Positions 34,199-43,487 of a DNA stretch of 64,000 bases are shown here, in pieces. The position numbers were made by a program, and so were the translations under genes. The stretch is taken from contig CACFFD010000001.1 in NCBI GenBank assembly GCA_902565595.1, forward strand, positions 1 through 64,000. The letters are read 5' to 3'. Below the pieces are notes generated by a model. The model did no database searches. It worked only from the letters and a program-made list of their open reading frames with translations, and was not told where the DNA came from. Source of the stretch: Actinomycetota bacterium (GTDB lineage Bacteria; Actinomycetota; Acidimicrobiia; Acidimicrobiales; UBA8592). Numbering within the stretch: the stretch's first letter is position 1; every line of letters starts with the position of its first letter.

Positions 34199-35599
34199 CA
34201 GCCCAAGGAGATCTATCATTTCATCTCTTCCGGGACCCAAAGGAGGAGGGATAGGTCGTTCATCCCGCTTTTCCCACATCTCTAGAACATCGGCCATTAT
34301 TTCTGGCTCATTGAGGCTTTTCGGCGGAGCAAGAAGATTCATCATCCGCATGAAAGCACGCCAAACCTTTGCAGAGGTTTGCGTAGCTGGCAGCAAACCA
34401 TTCTGAAGAATCGACTTCCGCGTTGACCCTTCTCCAGTAACTCCGCTTTCAAACTCTCGATTATTCCTATCTGAGTCCACCGACGCCTGATACCAAGGAA
34501 TAATATGCTCGTCAATATCCTGTGCAAAGATCTCCGCTTGAACAACAAAGTCATCAGGACTTTGTTCAATCGCTTTCGTGAGCAGATGAGCTTGCCAAAA
34601 TCCTGTAGAGCATCCTCTTCCATATAAGGGATTAGTACAAATAAGCGCATCCCCAATCATGTGAAATCTCTTTATCTTCAGACCATTCTCGTCACTTAGG
34701 AATCTTCGCCGGTTTAGTAGACCAGCCATCGAATGAACTTGAGTAATTGGATCAGCGCCTAAGGTGACCCATTCAGCAGCAGCTGGGATCTCTCTAACTA
34801 CCTGATCAAATATTTCCGGATCACGAACTCCCCAAAATGTTTTGTCTTTGTCGGAAGTAGCTAAGGTAATCGAAAACGTTCGATTATCACCCCAAAAAAC
34901 CCCATACTTTAAATATCCGAGATCCCCAGCGATGAGACGATCGCTAAAGGGTAATTCTTGGTCTTCGTTGACTCGGAAAAAACGTGAATAGTACACAATT
35001 CCGGTATCTTCCACTTCTTCAGCTATATCAATGCCAATAGCCTTACACCACTCAGGCGCTTGGGATCGCCGTCCATTTGCAGCAATAACAAGATCAAAAA
35101 ATTCTGATCCACCATGGTCAAAAACCAAACCTTGGACCTCTGAAATATCATCATCGCTTGTTATAAGTCCAGTGACCCGCTCACCTGTCCTAATTACAAC
35201 ATCCGGGTTCTCCATCACAATCTGCCGAAGAACCCATTCAAAAGTTGTCCGACGAGCTGCGATCATAAAGAGATCCTTATCATTAGGATGCGGATTTAAA
35301 TCATCGAGGGTGTCTGGCATATGTTGTGCTAAATCTATTTCTGTAGCTCCGACATCAAGGAGCATCTTAAGAACTTCAGGATGAAAATCTCTAAGTAAAT
35401 TATGAAGTCTTCCCAGAAGAGCATGCGAATGCCGAACCTGAGGGGCGCCACGTCGGTTCCAACTGAAAGCTTCCTCAGGGGAGACCGGCATAGGGGTTGC
35501 GTCACTTTCAAAAACCGTTACCTGAAAACCGATCTTTGATAAAGAAAGAGCAGTAGCAAGCCCAGTTACTCCTCCACCGACGATTCCAACATGAGCCAT
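34184..35599 (-). CDS. FAD-dependent monooxygenase/oxidoreductase
   Basis: This 471-residue flavoprotein has the ADP-binding motif VGIVGGGVTGLATALSLSKIG (about 4-24), an acidic strand end (VFESD) and the second FAD motif HMIGDALICTNPLYGRGCSTGF. It resembles PHBH-fold hydroxylases and halogenase-like flavoproteins. The halogenase WxWxIP signature is not seen, so I do not call it a halogenase. The C-terminal part (about 390-471) is unique and helix-rich. It is 46 bases downstream of the P450 gene in the same direction, suggesting joint oxidation of one substrate class. Confidence 0.78.
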   Translation of the reverse strand: MAHVGIVGGGVTGLATALSLSKIGFQVTVFESDATPMPVSPEEAFSWNRRGAPQVRHSHALLGRLHNLLRDFHPEVLKMLLDVGATEIDLAQHMPDTLDDLNPHPNDKDLFMIAARRTTFEWVLRQIVMENPDVVIRTGERVTGLITSDDDISEVQGLVFDHGGSEFFDLVIAANGRRSQAPEWCKAIGIDIAEEVEDTGIVYYSRFFRVNEDQELPFSDRLIAGDLGYLKYGVFWGDNRTFSITLATSDKDKTFWGVRDPEIFDQVVREIPAAAEWVTLGADPITQVHSMAGLLNRRRFLSDENGLKIKRFHMIGDALICTNPLYGRGCSTGFWQAHLLTKAIEQSPDDFVVQAEIFAQDIDEHIIPWYQASVDSDRNNREFESGVTGEGSTRKSILQNGLLPATQTSAKVWRAFMRMMNLLAPPKSLNEPEIMADVLEMWEKRDERPIPPPLGPGRDEMIDLLGLKETA

Positions 35600-35645
35600 A
35601 TTGCGTTACTTTCTTACATCAACCTTTGATAATTCATCAATCATC

Positions 35646-36917
35646 TTATGCCTGATCGTATTCAATAAGGACTTCTAGAGGAGAGCGAGTACCACTCTTC
35701 ATGATAAAAGCTGTATCAGCTCCAGGAGCAAGATGAGGATTTTTCATCTTTTCACACAGCAACGTTGAACCCATAACAGCTTCAACCCTCGCCATTTCAT
35801 ATCCCAAACAGAAATGCTTCCCTAACCCAAATCCAAGATGACCATATCGGCCTTCTTCTCCATGGTGCCCCATTTTACGTTCCTTGCTTAAATGCAGATC
35901 ATCCCGATCTATCTTGAATGATCTTGGATCTGAAAAGACCGTTTCGTCATTATTTGCTGATGCCAATTGGATATAGACGGCTTGATTAGCGGGGATGGTG
36001 ACACCACTAAACGTAACTTCGTTTACCGAGTATCTTAATTGACCAGGAACGGGCGGCGAGTGGCGCATCATCTCAGAAAATGCTGCGTCAAAAAGGTTAT
36101 TGTCGTCCAAAACCGCTTCAAGTTGATCAGGGTTTAATAGAAGCTGAGTCCACATGTTAGCAATACCTTTATCCGTGGTTTCACCTCCGGCAACGAGAAG
36201 AAGAGAAATGAATGCTTGGATTTCAGTCATAGTTAATTTCTGGCCTTCAGCTTCGGCATGGACAATTTTAGAAATTAAATCATTAACAGGACATGACTTT
36301 CTATCTTCAATAATAGGTTCCACATATTCAGCTAGTTGCTGATGAGCTAAAACTCCAAGATTTTGCTTTTCTGAACTGAATTGGCTTTCAAGAAGATCTT
36401 TCACAGATAAGCCAGCCATCATGGTGGTATACCAGTCATGGAATCGGTCATGGTCACTTTGATCCATCCCTAACATATCGACAATTACATTTACAGGAAG
36501 ACGAGTAGTAAATGCATTAACCAGATCAACTATTCCATAGTCCGGAAATTGATCGATTAAATTACGAGCATTTCGTTCTATAGCTTCGTAATACGGTTCG
36601 AAGCGCTTACCCACAAATTCTGGAGCAACAATTCTTCTTTGAACGACATGTTCATGACCGTCCTTATCAAGCATCGTGGGGCCAAACACTACACCCAGAG
36701 TTTTCGAGTAAAGCTGATTAGAAAAATCCGTATGGTTAGAGAAAGCTTCTACACAATCCCCGTATCGAGTAAGTAACCAGGCGTTTAATCTTTTGTCGTA
36801 GAACACTGGGGCTTCATGACGCATACGTTTCCATAGTGGATACGGATCGGCATAATGCTCTTCGCTATAAAGAAGCTCATCGATACTTCGCTGTGTCTCC
36901 ATAACAAAAACATACAT
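35646..36917 (-). CDS. Cytochrome P450
   Basis: This 423-residue P450 has I-helix oxygen-binding AGGETT (243-248), the ExxR as EMMR (282-285), and the heme-binding loop FGLGKHFCLG with Cys370. It is soluble, of the bacterial class I type that needs ferredoxin partners. No ferredoxin or ferredoxin reductase gene adjoins. A second ATG five codons in (36902) is also possible; neither has a clear ribosome site. The next gene in the direction of reading is the FAD monooxygenase. Confidence 0.93.
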   Translation of the reverse strand: MYVFVMETQRSIDELLYSEEHYADPYPLWKRMRHEAPVFYDKRLNAWLLTRYGDCVEAFSNHTDFSNQLYSKTLGVVFGPTMLDKDGHEHVVQRRIVAPEFVGKRFEPYYEAIERNARNLIDQFPDYGIVDLVNAFTTRLPVNVIVDMLGMDQSDHDRFHDWYTTMMAGLSVKDLLESQFSSEKQNLGVLAHQQLAEYVEPIIEDRKSCPVNDLISKIVHAEAEGQKLTMTEIQAFISLLLVAGGETTDKGIANMWTQLLLNPDQLEAVLDDNNLFDAAFSEMMRHSPPVPGQLRYSVNEVTFSGVTIPANQAVYIQLASANNDETVFSDPRSFKIDRDDLHLSKERKMGHHGEEGRYGHLGFGLGKHFCLGYEMARVEAVMGSTLLCEKMKNPHLAPGADTAFIMKSGTRSPLEVLIEYDQA

Positions 36918-37054
36918 TACACAAGAATTTTCACGAATTTATCAAGAACGAAACTACTATTTCCGCAGGTCAGAAGAGTTATGGTCAACTTTTTTTACGT
37001 TCAGGCCGAATAGTTATCGATCTATACCCGAAACACAGTACCCTTACCACCACG

Positions 37055-38611
37055 ATGGCTGATTACACAATGGAACAACGAATCGAAGAACTCGAGCGTC
37101 GGAAACAAGAAGCTTTGCACGCTGGAACAGAACGCTCGATAGAGCGACAGCACGAAAAAGGTAAACTTCTTGCCCGAGAACGCATAGATTACCTTCTCGA
37201 CCCCGGTTCATTCCACGAACTCGACATGCTCGCAAGACACCGTGCCCATGAAGCCGGACTGGATACAAGACCGTACACAGATGGTGTAATAACTGGATGG
37301 GGCACTATAGATGGCCGTCAAGTCTTTGTCTTCAGTCAAGACTTTACAGTTATGGGCGGCGCGCTAGGAGAAGTCTTCGCCGAAAAAATTCATAAGGTAA
37401 TGGATCTCGCTTTGTCAACCGGAGCTCCAATGATTGGACTCAATGACGGAGCAGGGGCACGCATACAAGAAGGTGTAGTCAGTTTGGATAGCTACGGAGG
37501 CATCTTTCACAGAAATGTGCAATCGTCAGGAGTCATCCCTCAGATAAGCGTTATTTTAGGCCCATGTGCCGGAGGAGCCGTTTACAGCCCAGCGATGACT
37601 GATTTCATTTTCATGGTTCGAGAGAAATCACACATGTTCATTACGGGACCAGATGTGGTGAAAACAGTTACAGGAGAAGAAGTAACTCTTGAAGAACTCG
37701 GAGGTGCCGCTAGTCATGCGAGCAAATCAGGCGTCGCTACATTTGTGAGCGAAAGCGAAGAAGAGATTCTTGACGCAGTTAAGACACTTCTTTCTTTCCT
37801 CCCTTCAAACAATATGGAAAATCCTCCAAACTTCGAACCAACAGATGACCCTGAAAGGTTATGCCCGGAACTCTCAGAGATTATGCCTCAGAGCCCAAAT
37901 CAGCCTTACGACATGCGCCAAATCATCGAGTCCATTCTCGATGATGGAAACTTCATGGAGTACTTCCCTTCTTGGGCTCAAAGTATCGTATGCGGGTTCG
38001 GCCATCTTGACGGGAAAGTAGTAGGAGTTGTCGGAAACCAACCATTAGTTCTCGCTGGTGTGCTCGATATCGAATCCTCATCTAAAGCAGCCAGGTTTGT
38101 TAGAACCTGCGACGCCTTTAATATCCCCCTCCTCACGCTTGTAGACGTCCCAGGGTTTTTACCAGGTGTCGATCAAGAATACGGAGGTATTATCCGGCAC
38201 GGTGCAAAACTCCTTTATGCGTATTGCGAAGCAACCGTTCCAAGAATTCAAGTTATTACCCGCAAAGCATATGGAGGGGCTTACGTTGTTATGGACTCTA
38301 AATCCGTAGGCTCAGACATTTCCTTTGCGTGGCCAACAGCCGAACTAGCTGTGATGGGACCTCAGGGAGCAGTAGAAATTATTCACCGAAGAGAAATTCA
38401 GTCCGCCGCTGACCCAGAGCAACGGAAGAACGAACTGGTAGATGACTACACCGAGCGCTTTGCTAACCCGTATATAGCGGCGGAACGAGGGTACATCGAT
38501 GATGTAATTAACCCTGCAGACACTCGAAGGAAAGTAATAGCAGGTTTCGCAGCTCTCCAGAAAAAACGTGAGGAACTTCCCCAACGAAAGCACGGAGTTA
38601 TTCCCCTATAG
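37055..38611 (+). CDS. Acyl-CoA carboxylase carboxyltransferase beta subunit (AccD/PccB)
   Basis: This 518-residue protein has the crotonase-like carboxyltransferase fold: the oxyanion motif LNDGAGARIQEG (about 130-141), GPCAGGAVYSPA, and a C-terminal half with VDVPGFLPG and RKAYGGAYVVM. It transfers carboxyl from biotin to acetyl- or propionyl-CoA to make malonyl- or methylmalonyl-CoA. The biotinylated alpha subunit is not in the window. Its downstream neighbour is a small epsilon subunit, the actinobacterial arrangement. Length is normal. The methylmalonyl-CoA epimerase at 30357 is a plausible partner in propionate use. Confidence 0.93.
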   Translation: MADYTMEQRIEELERRKQEALHAGTERSIERQHEKGKLLARERIDYLLDPGSFHELDMLARHRAHEAGLDTRPYTDGVITGWGTIDGRQVFVFSQDFTVMGGALGEVFAEKIHKVMDLALSTGAPMIGLNDGAGARIQEGVVSLDSYGGIFHRNVQSSGVIPQISVILGPCAGGAVYSPAMTDFIFMVREKSHMFITGPDVVKTVTGEEVTLEELGGAASHASKSGVATFVSESEEEILDAVKTLLSFLPSNNMENPPNFEPTDDPERLCPELSEIMPQSPNQPYDMRQIIESILDDGNFMEYFPSWAQSIVCGFGHLDGKVVGVVGNQPLVLAGVLDIESSSKAARFVRTCDAFNIPLLTLVDVPGFLPGVDQEYGGIIRHGAKLLYAYCEATVPRIQVITRKAYGGAYVVMDSKSVGSDISFAWPTAELAVMGPQGAVEIIHRREIQSAADPEQRKNELVDDYTERFANPYIAAERGYIDDVINPADTRRKVIAGFAALQKKREELPQRKHGVIPL

Positions 38612-38618
38612 GAAAATC

Positions 38619-38813
38619 ATGTCTGAGGAATCACAAATACGAATTCTTATTCGTCCAGAACCAACAGAATTGGAAAGACAGGCGATCATCAAAGCCATGG
38701 AACAGCTATGGCCTAGTGAACCTATTCAAAAGTTGTCAACAAGATGGCGATTCAGTGGACGCTGGTGGTCAAAACAAACAGATTGGGAGATCGACTCGAA
38801 GCGCTGGCAATGA
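38619..38813 (+). CDS. accE: Acyl-CoA carboxylase epsilon subunit
   Basis: This 64-residue basic/Trp-rich protein has the actinobacterial epsilon-subunit look: an early RILIRPEPTELERQAIIKAME helix segment and a Trp-rich end (WRFSGRWW). Epsilon subunits stabilise the carboxylase complex and tune its substrate preference. The start at 38619 (ATG, AAAATC before it) is 7 bases after accD; the open frame from 38568 lies inside accD and is not used. It shares a four-base ATGA overlap with the next gene at 38810. Confidence 0.8.
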   Translation: MSEESQIRILIRPEPTELERQAIIKAMEQLWPSEPIQKLSTRWRFSGRWWSKQTDWEIDSKRWQ

Positions 38814-39250
38814 TGAGAGATTATCTGTCACATGTAGAGCAAACAATCGCTGGTGCTAGTGGCCGCTGCCTTTTGCTGGGGCCCAGAGAAAACATTGATG
38901 GAACCTTTCCCTCCTCAGTGACAAGTATCACCGAATGGCACGAATATCCCGAAATCGATGGAGTATTTGACACACTTGTATCCATTGAGAACCTTGCGAG
39001 TTCGAAAAATCTAAGTAGCACGCTGCAAACTCTTCTCATGTTTACTCACCCTGATTCACTTTTGCTGTTTTGCGATCAAACAGCAACACCTTTCCGTAAT
39101 GCGCATACGAGCCGTCAAGATATCACAGGTCTAATGTGGAGTAATGGCTGGTCAGTGATCGAATGCAGTAGAAATACCATTGGAAAAGGAAGACGTCCCA
39201 GCGCATATGTATCTGGAAGAGCCCGCCCCAAGCGTCTTTCAAACCACTAA
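38810..39250 (+). CDS. Hypothetical protein coupled to accE
   Basis: I do not recognise this 146-residue protein. It lies in an accD-accE operon by position: ATG 38810 overlaps the accE TGA (ATGA), which favours this start over the longer frame from 38744. It has beta/alpha-type alternation (RCLLLGPREN, FDTLVSIEN, LLLFCDQTATPF) like a class I methyltransferase core, but no clear SAM-binding Gly motif. A small or degenerate methyltransferase-type protein is one option. The C-terminus is basic. Confidence 0.6.
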   Translation: MMRDYLSHVEQTIAGASGRCLLLGPRENIDGTFPSSVTSITEWHEYPEIDGVFDTLVSIENLASSKNLSSTLQTLLMFTHPDSLLLFCDQTATPFRNAHTSRQDITGLMWSNGWSVIECSRNTIGKGRRPSAYVSGRARPKRLSNH

Positions 39251-39323
39251 AATTACCATCTGTGACAGATTCCCTACATAAATATCACACCAATGGCACA
39301 AGGTGCGACTACCGTAAAAACTT

Positions 39324-40541
39324 GTGAGTTTAATAGTTCAAAAATTTGGTGGAACTTCCGTCGCAAATGCCGACAGAATGCGTGAAGTCGCGGATCATGT
39401 AAAACGAACCCGTGATCACGGCGACGACGTCGTTCTTGTTGTGAGCGCAATGGGTAAAGAGACAGATGAATTACTTCGTCTAGCAAGGGAGGTCTCAAAT
39501 ACTCGTCCAGCTCGCGAAATGGACATGCTTATAACCGGAGGAGAAAGAAAAAGCATTGCCCTTATGTGTATGGCCCTCCATGATATGGGAGTTCCTGCTG
39601 ATTCTTTTACCGGAAGTCAAGCAGGGTTCTTAACAGATACCAATCACCAGAATGCAAAAATTCTTACTATAAGCCCACAACGAATACATGAAACTCTCTC
39701 TGCTGGAAGAGTCGCAGTCGTAGCAGGATCTCAAGGAGTTTCTACCGACCATAATGTTACCTTTTTAGGTCGTGGCGGTTCAGACACCACTGCAGTTGCG
39801 CTCGCTCATGGACTTGACGCTGATGCTTGCGAGCTCTACACAGATGTCTCCGGCGTTTTCACTACAGACCCTCGTGTCTGCGGAGCAGCAAGAAAAATCC
39901 CCAATATAAGTTTCGATGAATTACTAGAAATGACAGCAGTAGGATGCCCGAAGCCAGCAATGCGGTCGGTCGAGGTAGCAAGATCATACGATGTTCCTTT
40001 ACATGTACGGTCTGCCTTTACCTGGGAACCAGGAACATGGGTTTCAAAGGAGGAACCAAACATGGAAAAACCAATTATCTCAGCAGTTGTGCCTGACACC
40101 TCACAATCAAAAGTCACTGTATATGGAGTACCAGATAAACCAGGTATCGCAGCATCTCTCTTTCGCCCATTGGCGGATCAAGATGTAAATGTTGACATGA
40201 TTGTTCAAAATACTTCAGAACAGGGAGTCACTGATATCTCGTTTACAGTACCTTCTGAACAACTTGAAATCGGGAAAGAAATCACCTCTGAACTAGCAAA
40301 TGCGATTGGTGCACAAGGTGTTGATACAGACAGTACCGTCGGTAGGGTTTCCGTCGTTGGAGCAGGAATGGCCAGCAACCCTGGCGTTGCAGCAACAATC
40401 TTTGAAACTCTTTCCAACGAAAGCATAAATATAGGAATGATCTCTACTTCAGCTATCCGCGTTTCATGCGTAGTCGCAAGAGAGGACGTTGAACGGGCTA
40501 CAGTAGCGCTTCATCAGGCGTTCGAATTAGATAAAGGCTGA
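39324..40541 (+). CDS. lysC: Aspartokinase
   Basis: This 405-residue protein has the amino acid kinase domain (VQKFGGTSVANADRM at about 4-18, GRGGSDTTAVALA near 150) and two C-terminal ACT domains (about 265-400) for feedback control by lysine and/or threonine. It makes aspartyl phosphate, the first step to lysine, threonine, methionine and diaminopimelate for peptidoglycan. GTG 39324 is the start. Met at KEEPNMEKPII could start a separate beta subunit as in some class II enzymes; this is not shown. The asd gene that usually follows is separated by two helicase-system genes. Confidence 0.94.
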   Translation: MSLIVQKFGGTSVANADRMREVADHVKRTRDHGDDVVLVVSAMGKETDELLRLAREVSNTRPAREMDMLITGGERKSIALMCMALHDMGVPADSFTGSQAGFLTDTNHQNAKILTISPQRIHETLSAGRVAVVAGSQGVSTDHNVTFLGRGGSDTTAVALAHGLDADACELYTDVSGVFTTDPRVCGAARKIPNISFDELLEMTAVGCPKPAMRSVEVARSYDVPLHVRSAFTWEPGTWVSKEEPNMEKPIISAVVPDTSQSKVTVYGVPDKPGIAASLFRPLADQDVNVDMIVQNTSEQGVTDISFTVPSEQLEIGKEITSELANAIGAQGVDTDSTVGRVSVVGAGMASNPGVAATIFETLSNESINIGMISTSAIRVSCVVAREDVERATVALHQAFELDKG

Positions 40542-40634
40542 AGGCCAATCGTTGACCAAACTTCACAAGCTTCCCTGCATGTAACTTGGGTAGAAAATAA
40601 TGTAGTTTTTTGGGGCTGGGAGAAAAATCAGCCT

Positions 40635-43487
40635 ATGCCCAGCAGAAGCCTGCGCCGTCTAGCAGCGGCGTTCCTAGGAAATCAATGGTCCACTCGCGAT
40701 GCAAGAGTTGACACCTTTGATTTAGAGATACCTGGATACGGGAAAACTTCAGTGGGGGGCCTCATTGCAGAACCATCTGAAGTTGTTCAACTTCTTGCCT
40801 CGAAGCATCCGACAAGTCGCTGGTCTCCATCCTTACGGTGGTTACATGCATCCGTAGAGCTTTCTATTGACCTTGTTGTTAGTGGATATGTTATTCCCGA
40901 ACTTGAAAACGATGGCCTCCACTGGAAAGCCTCATGGGGTTGCATCACCGATTCAGTTGTTTCAGCACACATTGAAAAATTGGAACAATCCAAGCCCCCA
41001 GTGGTTGGATCCTCAGGTAAAGTATCAGCTTATTTCGTTGTCCAAACCTTCATAGACGCATCATGTCGGATTGGGCTTAAATATTCAGGCTGGAAACCTT
41101 CATTTCCTCGAACACGAAATTCATCTGTAACTGCTTTACGACGAATTATGGCCGGCCTCTATGATCCCATCGGCCATATAGAAGGAGATACTGAACAGCA
41201 TGAGATCACATTTTTAAAAGTCAGCTCAGATTTAGGACATGTCAAAGCCCATCTGGAAGGATCGCCGTCAATCAAATGTAGAGGACGACTTATTCCGGAA
41301 AACGATGAAGATCTTTGGAACTTAGAGTTCGAGGCCTACTCTGCAGAGGACCCTTCATTAGTTATTTCGTGGAATGAGTGTTGGGAGGAAACTTCCTCAG
41401 CTAAACAAATAGCGAATGGAAAATCTATAGATTCTTTAAGAAATCATATTCTTCAAATTTCTCGAAGATTATCGAATTCTGTACCTGGCTTAGACAGACT
41501 TGAAACGGAAGCCCATGTAGGTCAATTGGAGTTAAGTTTTTCTGAAGCATCAATCTTATTACTTGATGGTTTAGATTTATGCGAAACCGTAGGAGTTCCT
41601 ATTCTTGTCCCAAAGGGCCTGTTACGGAAACAGTTCAAACTCGTAGGAGAAGCAACTCAGAGCGAACAAGGAGGAGTGTCCTCAAACCTCGGCGTAACGA
41701 TGATAGATGTTGACTGGAACATCGTTCTTGGTGATGATCCCCTCGACGAAGATGATCTTAAAATTCTTGCTGAAGCGAAAACCGGTTTGATCCAATTAAA
41801 AGGGCAATGGGTGAATATTGATGCTCATCAGGCTCAAACAGCGTTGGAGGCCCTATCGCAAAGAAAGAAACAAGCCAATCTATTATCACCAGCCGAGTTG
41901 TTGCGCTTTAGTTCAGAAGAAACCACGGAGGAGCATCCAGATGAGATGCAAGCTGAATCATTCATTACAGAAACCACAGCTGCAGAAAAATGGATTGTTC
42001 AACTCTTAGAAGGATTACCTGATGAATCTCTTGAAGAAGCTACCGAACCTGCGCTCTTCTCAGGAGATCTTCGTCCATATCAGCGACGAGGGCTGGCGTG
42101 GCTTCAGTTTCTCGGCAAACTAGGATTAGGAGGTTGCCTTGCTGATGATATGGGACTGGGAAAGACACCGACAGCTCTGGCCCACATTCTAAATCGAAGA
42201 TCTACACGTCCGACATTGGTGATATGTCCGCTCTCAGTGGTTCATAACTGGGAGTCTGAGGCAAAGAAATTTACTCCGAGCCTTAAAGTGTTTGTTGCAC
42301 ACGGTGGTGGGCGCCCAACAGGACCATCGTTGATTCAGTCTATTCAAGACTCAGATATTGTCGTGACCACATATGCCACAGCGACCCGTGACATTGCTGA
42401 CTTAGCTCAAGTCCAATGGGATCTATTGATCTGTGATGAAGCTCAATTTATAAAAAATCATCATACTCATGCGGCGGCAGCCGTTCGAGAGATACAAGCT
42501 AATCAAAAAGTAGCGTTAACAGGAACACCAGTCGAAAATAGGCTTTCAGAGTTATGGGCGATACTTGATGCTGTAAATCCGGGGATGCTGGGAGGGATTT
42601 CATGGTTCAGAGACAACTTTGCAACACCTATCGAAACTCGGAAAGATATGGCAGCACTAGAAAATATGCGGCGCCTTACCGACCCTTTTATCCTCAGAAG
42701 GACGAAAGATGATAAGAGTCTCGTCCCTGATCTACCTGAGAAAATTGAACAGGTTGCCTGGGCGAAACTGACTCACGAGCAAGCTGCATTATATAAAGCA
42801 GTTCTTGACGATTTTCTAAAGGAAGCTTCACAGAGTGAAGGAATGAAACGAAAAGGGCTAATTCTCGCAACCCTTACGAAATTAAAGCAAATCTGTAACC
42901 ACCCAGCCCAGTTTCTATCAGATGGAAGCACCATTGCTGGCAGGTCCGGAAAACTTACAAGATTAGAAGAATTACTCGTTGATATCTTGGCATCTGACCA
43001 ACAGCTTCTCATTTTCACCCAGTACCGAGAAATGGGTGAACTCCTAGTTGATCACTTAGCTGGAATTATTGGACAACAACCATCATTTTTACATGGAGGT
43101 GTTCCTAGAGCGAAGCGTGATTCCATGATTTCATCTTTCCAATCTGGAACAGATACACCTATCCTTCTCGTTTCTCTCAAAGCTGGTGGAACTGGATTGA
43201 ATTTAACTGCAGCAAATCGGGTTATCCACTTTGACCGTTGGTGGAATCCAGCTGTCGAAGATCAAGCTACAGATAGGGCATGGAGGATAGGTCAAAACCA
43301 AACAGTCTTTGTCCACAAACTTGTATGCCAAGGAACCCTTGAAGAGAGGATAGATCAACTTCTCGTCGATAAAAAAGAACTCGCTGACAGAAGTGTCGGT
43401 ACAGGAGATGAATGGTTTACCGATATGGATACAGATCAACTTCGTGAAGTACTCTCTCTTAACCTCTCACAGGCGGTAGATGGATGA
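40635..43487 (+). CDS. SNF2-family DEAD/DEAH helicase (HelZ-like)
   Basis: This 950-residue protein has an N-terminal region of about 480 residues of unknown fold, and a two-lobe SF2/SNF2 ATPase (about 490-940). Motifs are Walker A DMGLGKT (near 503), DEAQFIKN, TGTPVENRLSELW, HGGVPR, VSLKAGGTGLNL and the motif VI DRAWRIGQ. SNF2 proteins in bacteria remodel RNA polymerase or nucleoprotein; mycobacterial HelZ is a relative. It overlaps the following SWIM gene by four bases. Neighbouring genes belong to aspartate-family synthesis, so the pair looks inserted. Confidence 0.9.
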   Translation: MPSRSLRRLAAAFLGNQWSTRDARVDTFDLEIPGYGKTSVGGLIAEPSEVVQLLASKHPTSRWSPSLRWLHASVELSIDLVVSGYVIPELENDGLHWKASWGCITDSVVSAHIEKLEQSKPPVVGSSGKVSAYFVVQTFIDASCRIGLKYSGWKPSFPRTRNSSVTALRRIMAGLYDPIGHIEGDTEQHEITFLKVSSDLGHVKAHLEGSPSIKCRGRLIPENDEDLWNLEFEAYSAEDPSLVISWNECWEETSSAKQIANGKSIDSLRNHILQISRRLSNSVPGLDRLETEAHVGQLELSFSEASILLLDGLDLCETVGVPILVPKGLLRKQFKLVGEATQSEQGGVSSNLGVTMIDVDWNIVLGDDPLDEDDLKILAEAKTGLIQLKGQWVNIDAHQAQTALEALSQRKKQANLLSPAELLRFSSEETTEEHPDEMQAESFITETTAAEKWIVQLLEGLPDESLEEATEPALFSGDLRPYQRRGLAWLQFLGKLGLGGCLADDMGLGKTPTALAHILNRRSTRPTLVICPLSVVHNWESEAKKFTPSLKVFVAHGGGRPTGPSLIQSIQDSDIVVTTYATATRDIADLAQVQWDLLICDEAQFIKNHHTHAAAAVREIQANQKVALTGTPVENRLSELWAILDAVNPGMLGGISWFRDNFATPIETRKDMAALENMRRLTDPFILRRTKDDKSLVPDLPEKIEQVAWAKLTHEQAALYKAVLDDFLKEASQSEGMKRKGLILATLTKLKQICNHPAQFLSDGSTIAGRSGKLTRLEELLVDILASDQQLLIFTQYREMGELLVDHLAGIIGQQPSFLHGGVPRAKRDSMISSFQSGTDTPILLVSLKAGGTGLNLTAANRVIHFDRWWNPAVEDQATDRAWRIGQNQTVFVHKLVCQGTLEERIDQLLVDKKELADRSVGTGDEWFTDMDTDQLREVLSLNLSQAVDG

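Noticed and set aside
34184-35599. Tryptophan halogenase for the FAD oxidoreductase
   Set aside because: The halogenase WxWxIP signature and the catalytic Lys context are not found; only general flavin motifs are present.
39251-39323. Lysine riboswitch before lysC
   Set aside because: The gap is only 73 bases, too short for the lysine aptamer, and no multi-helix pattern is visible.
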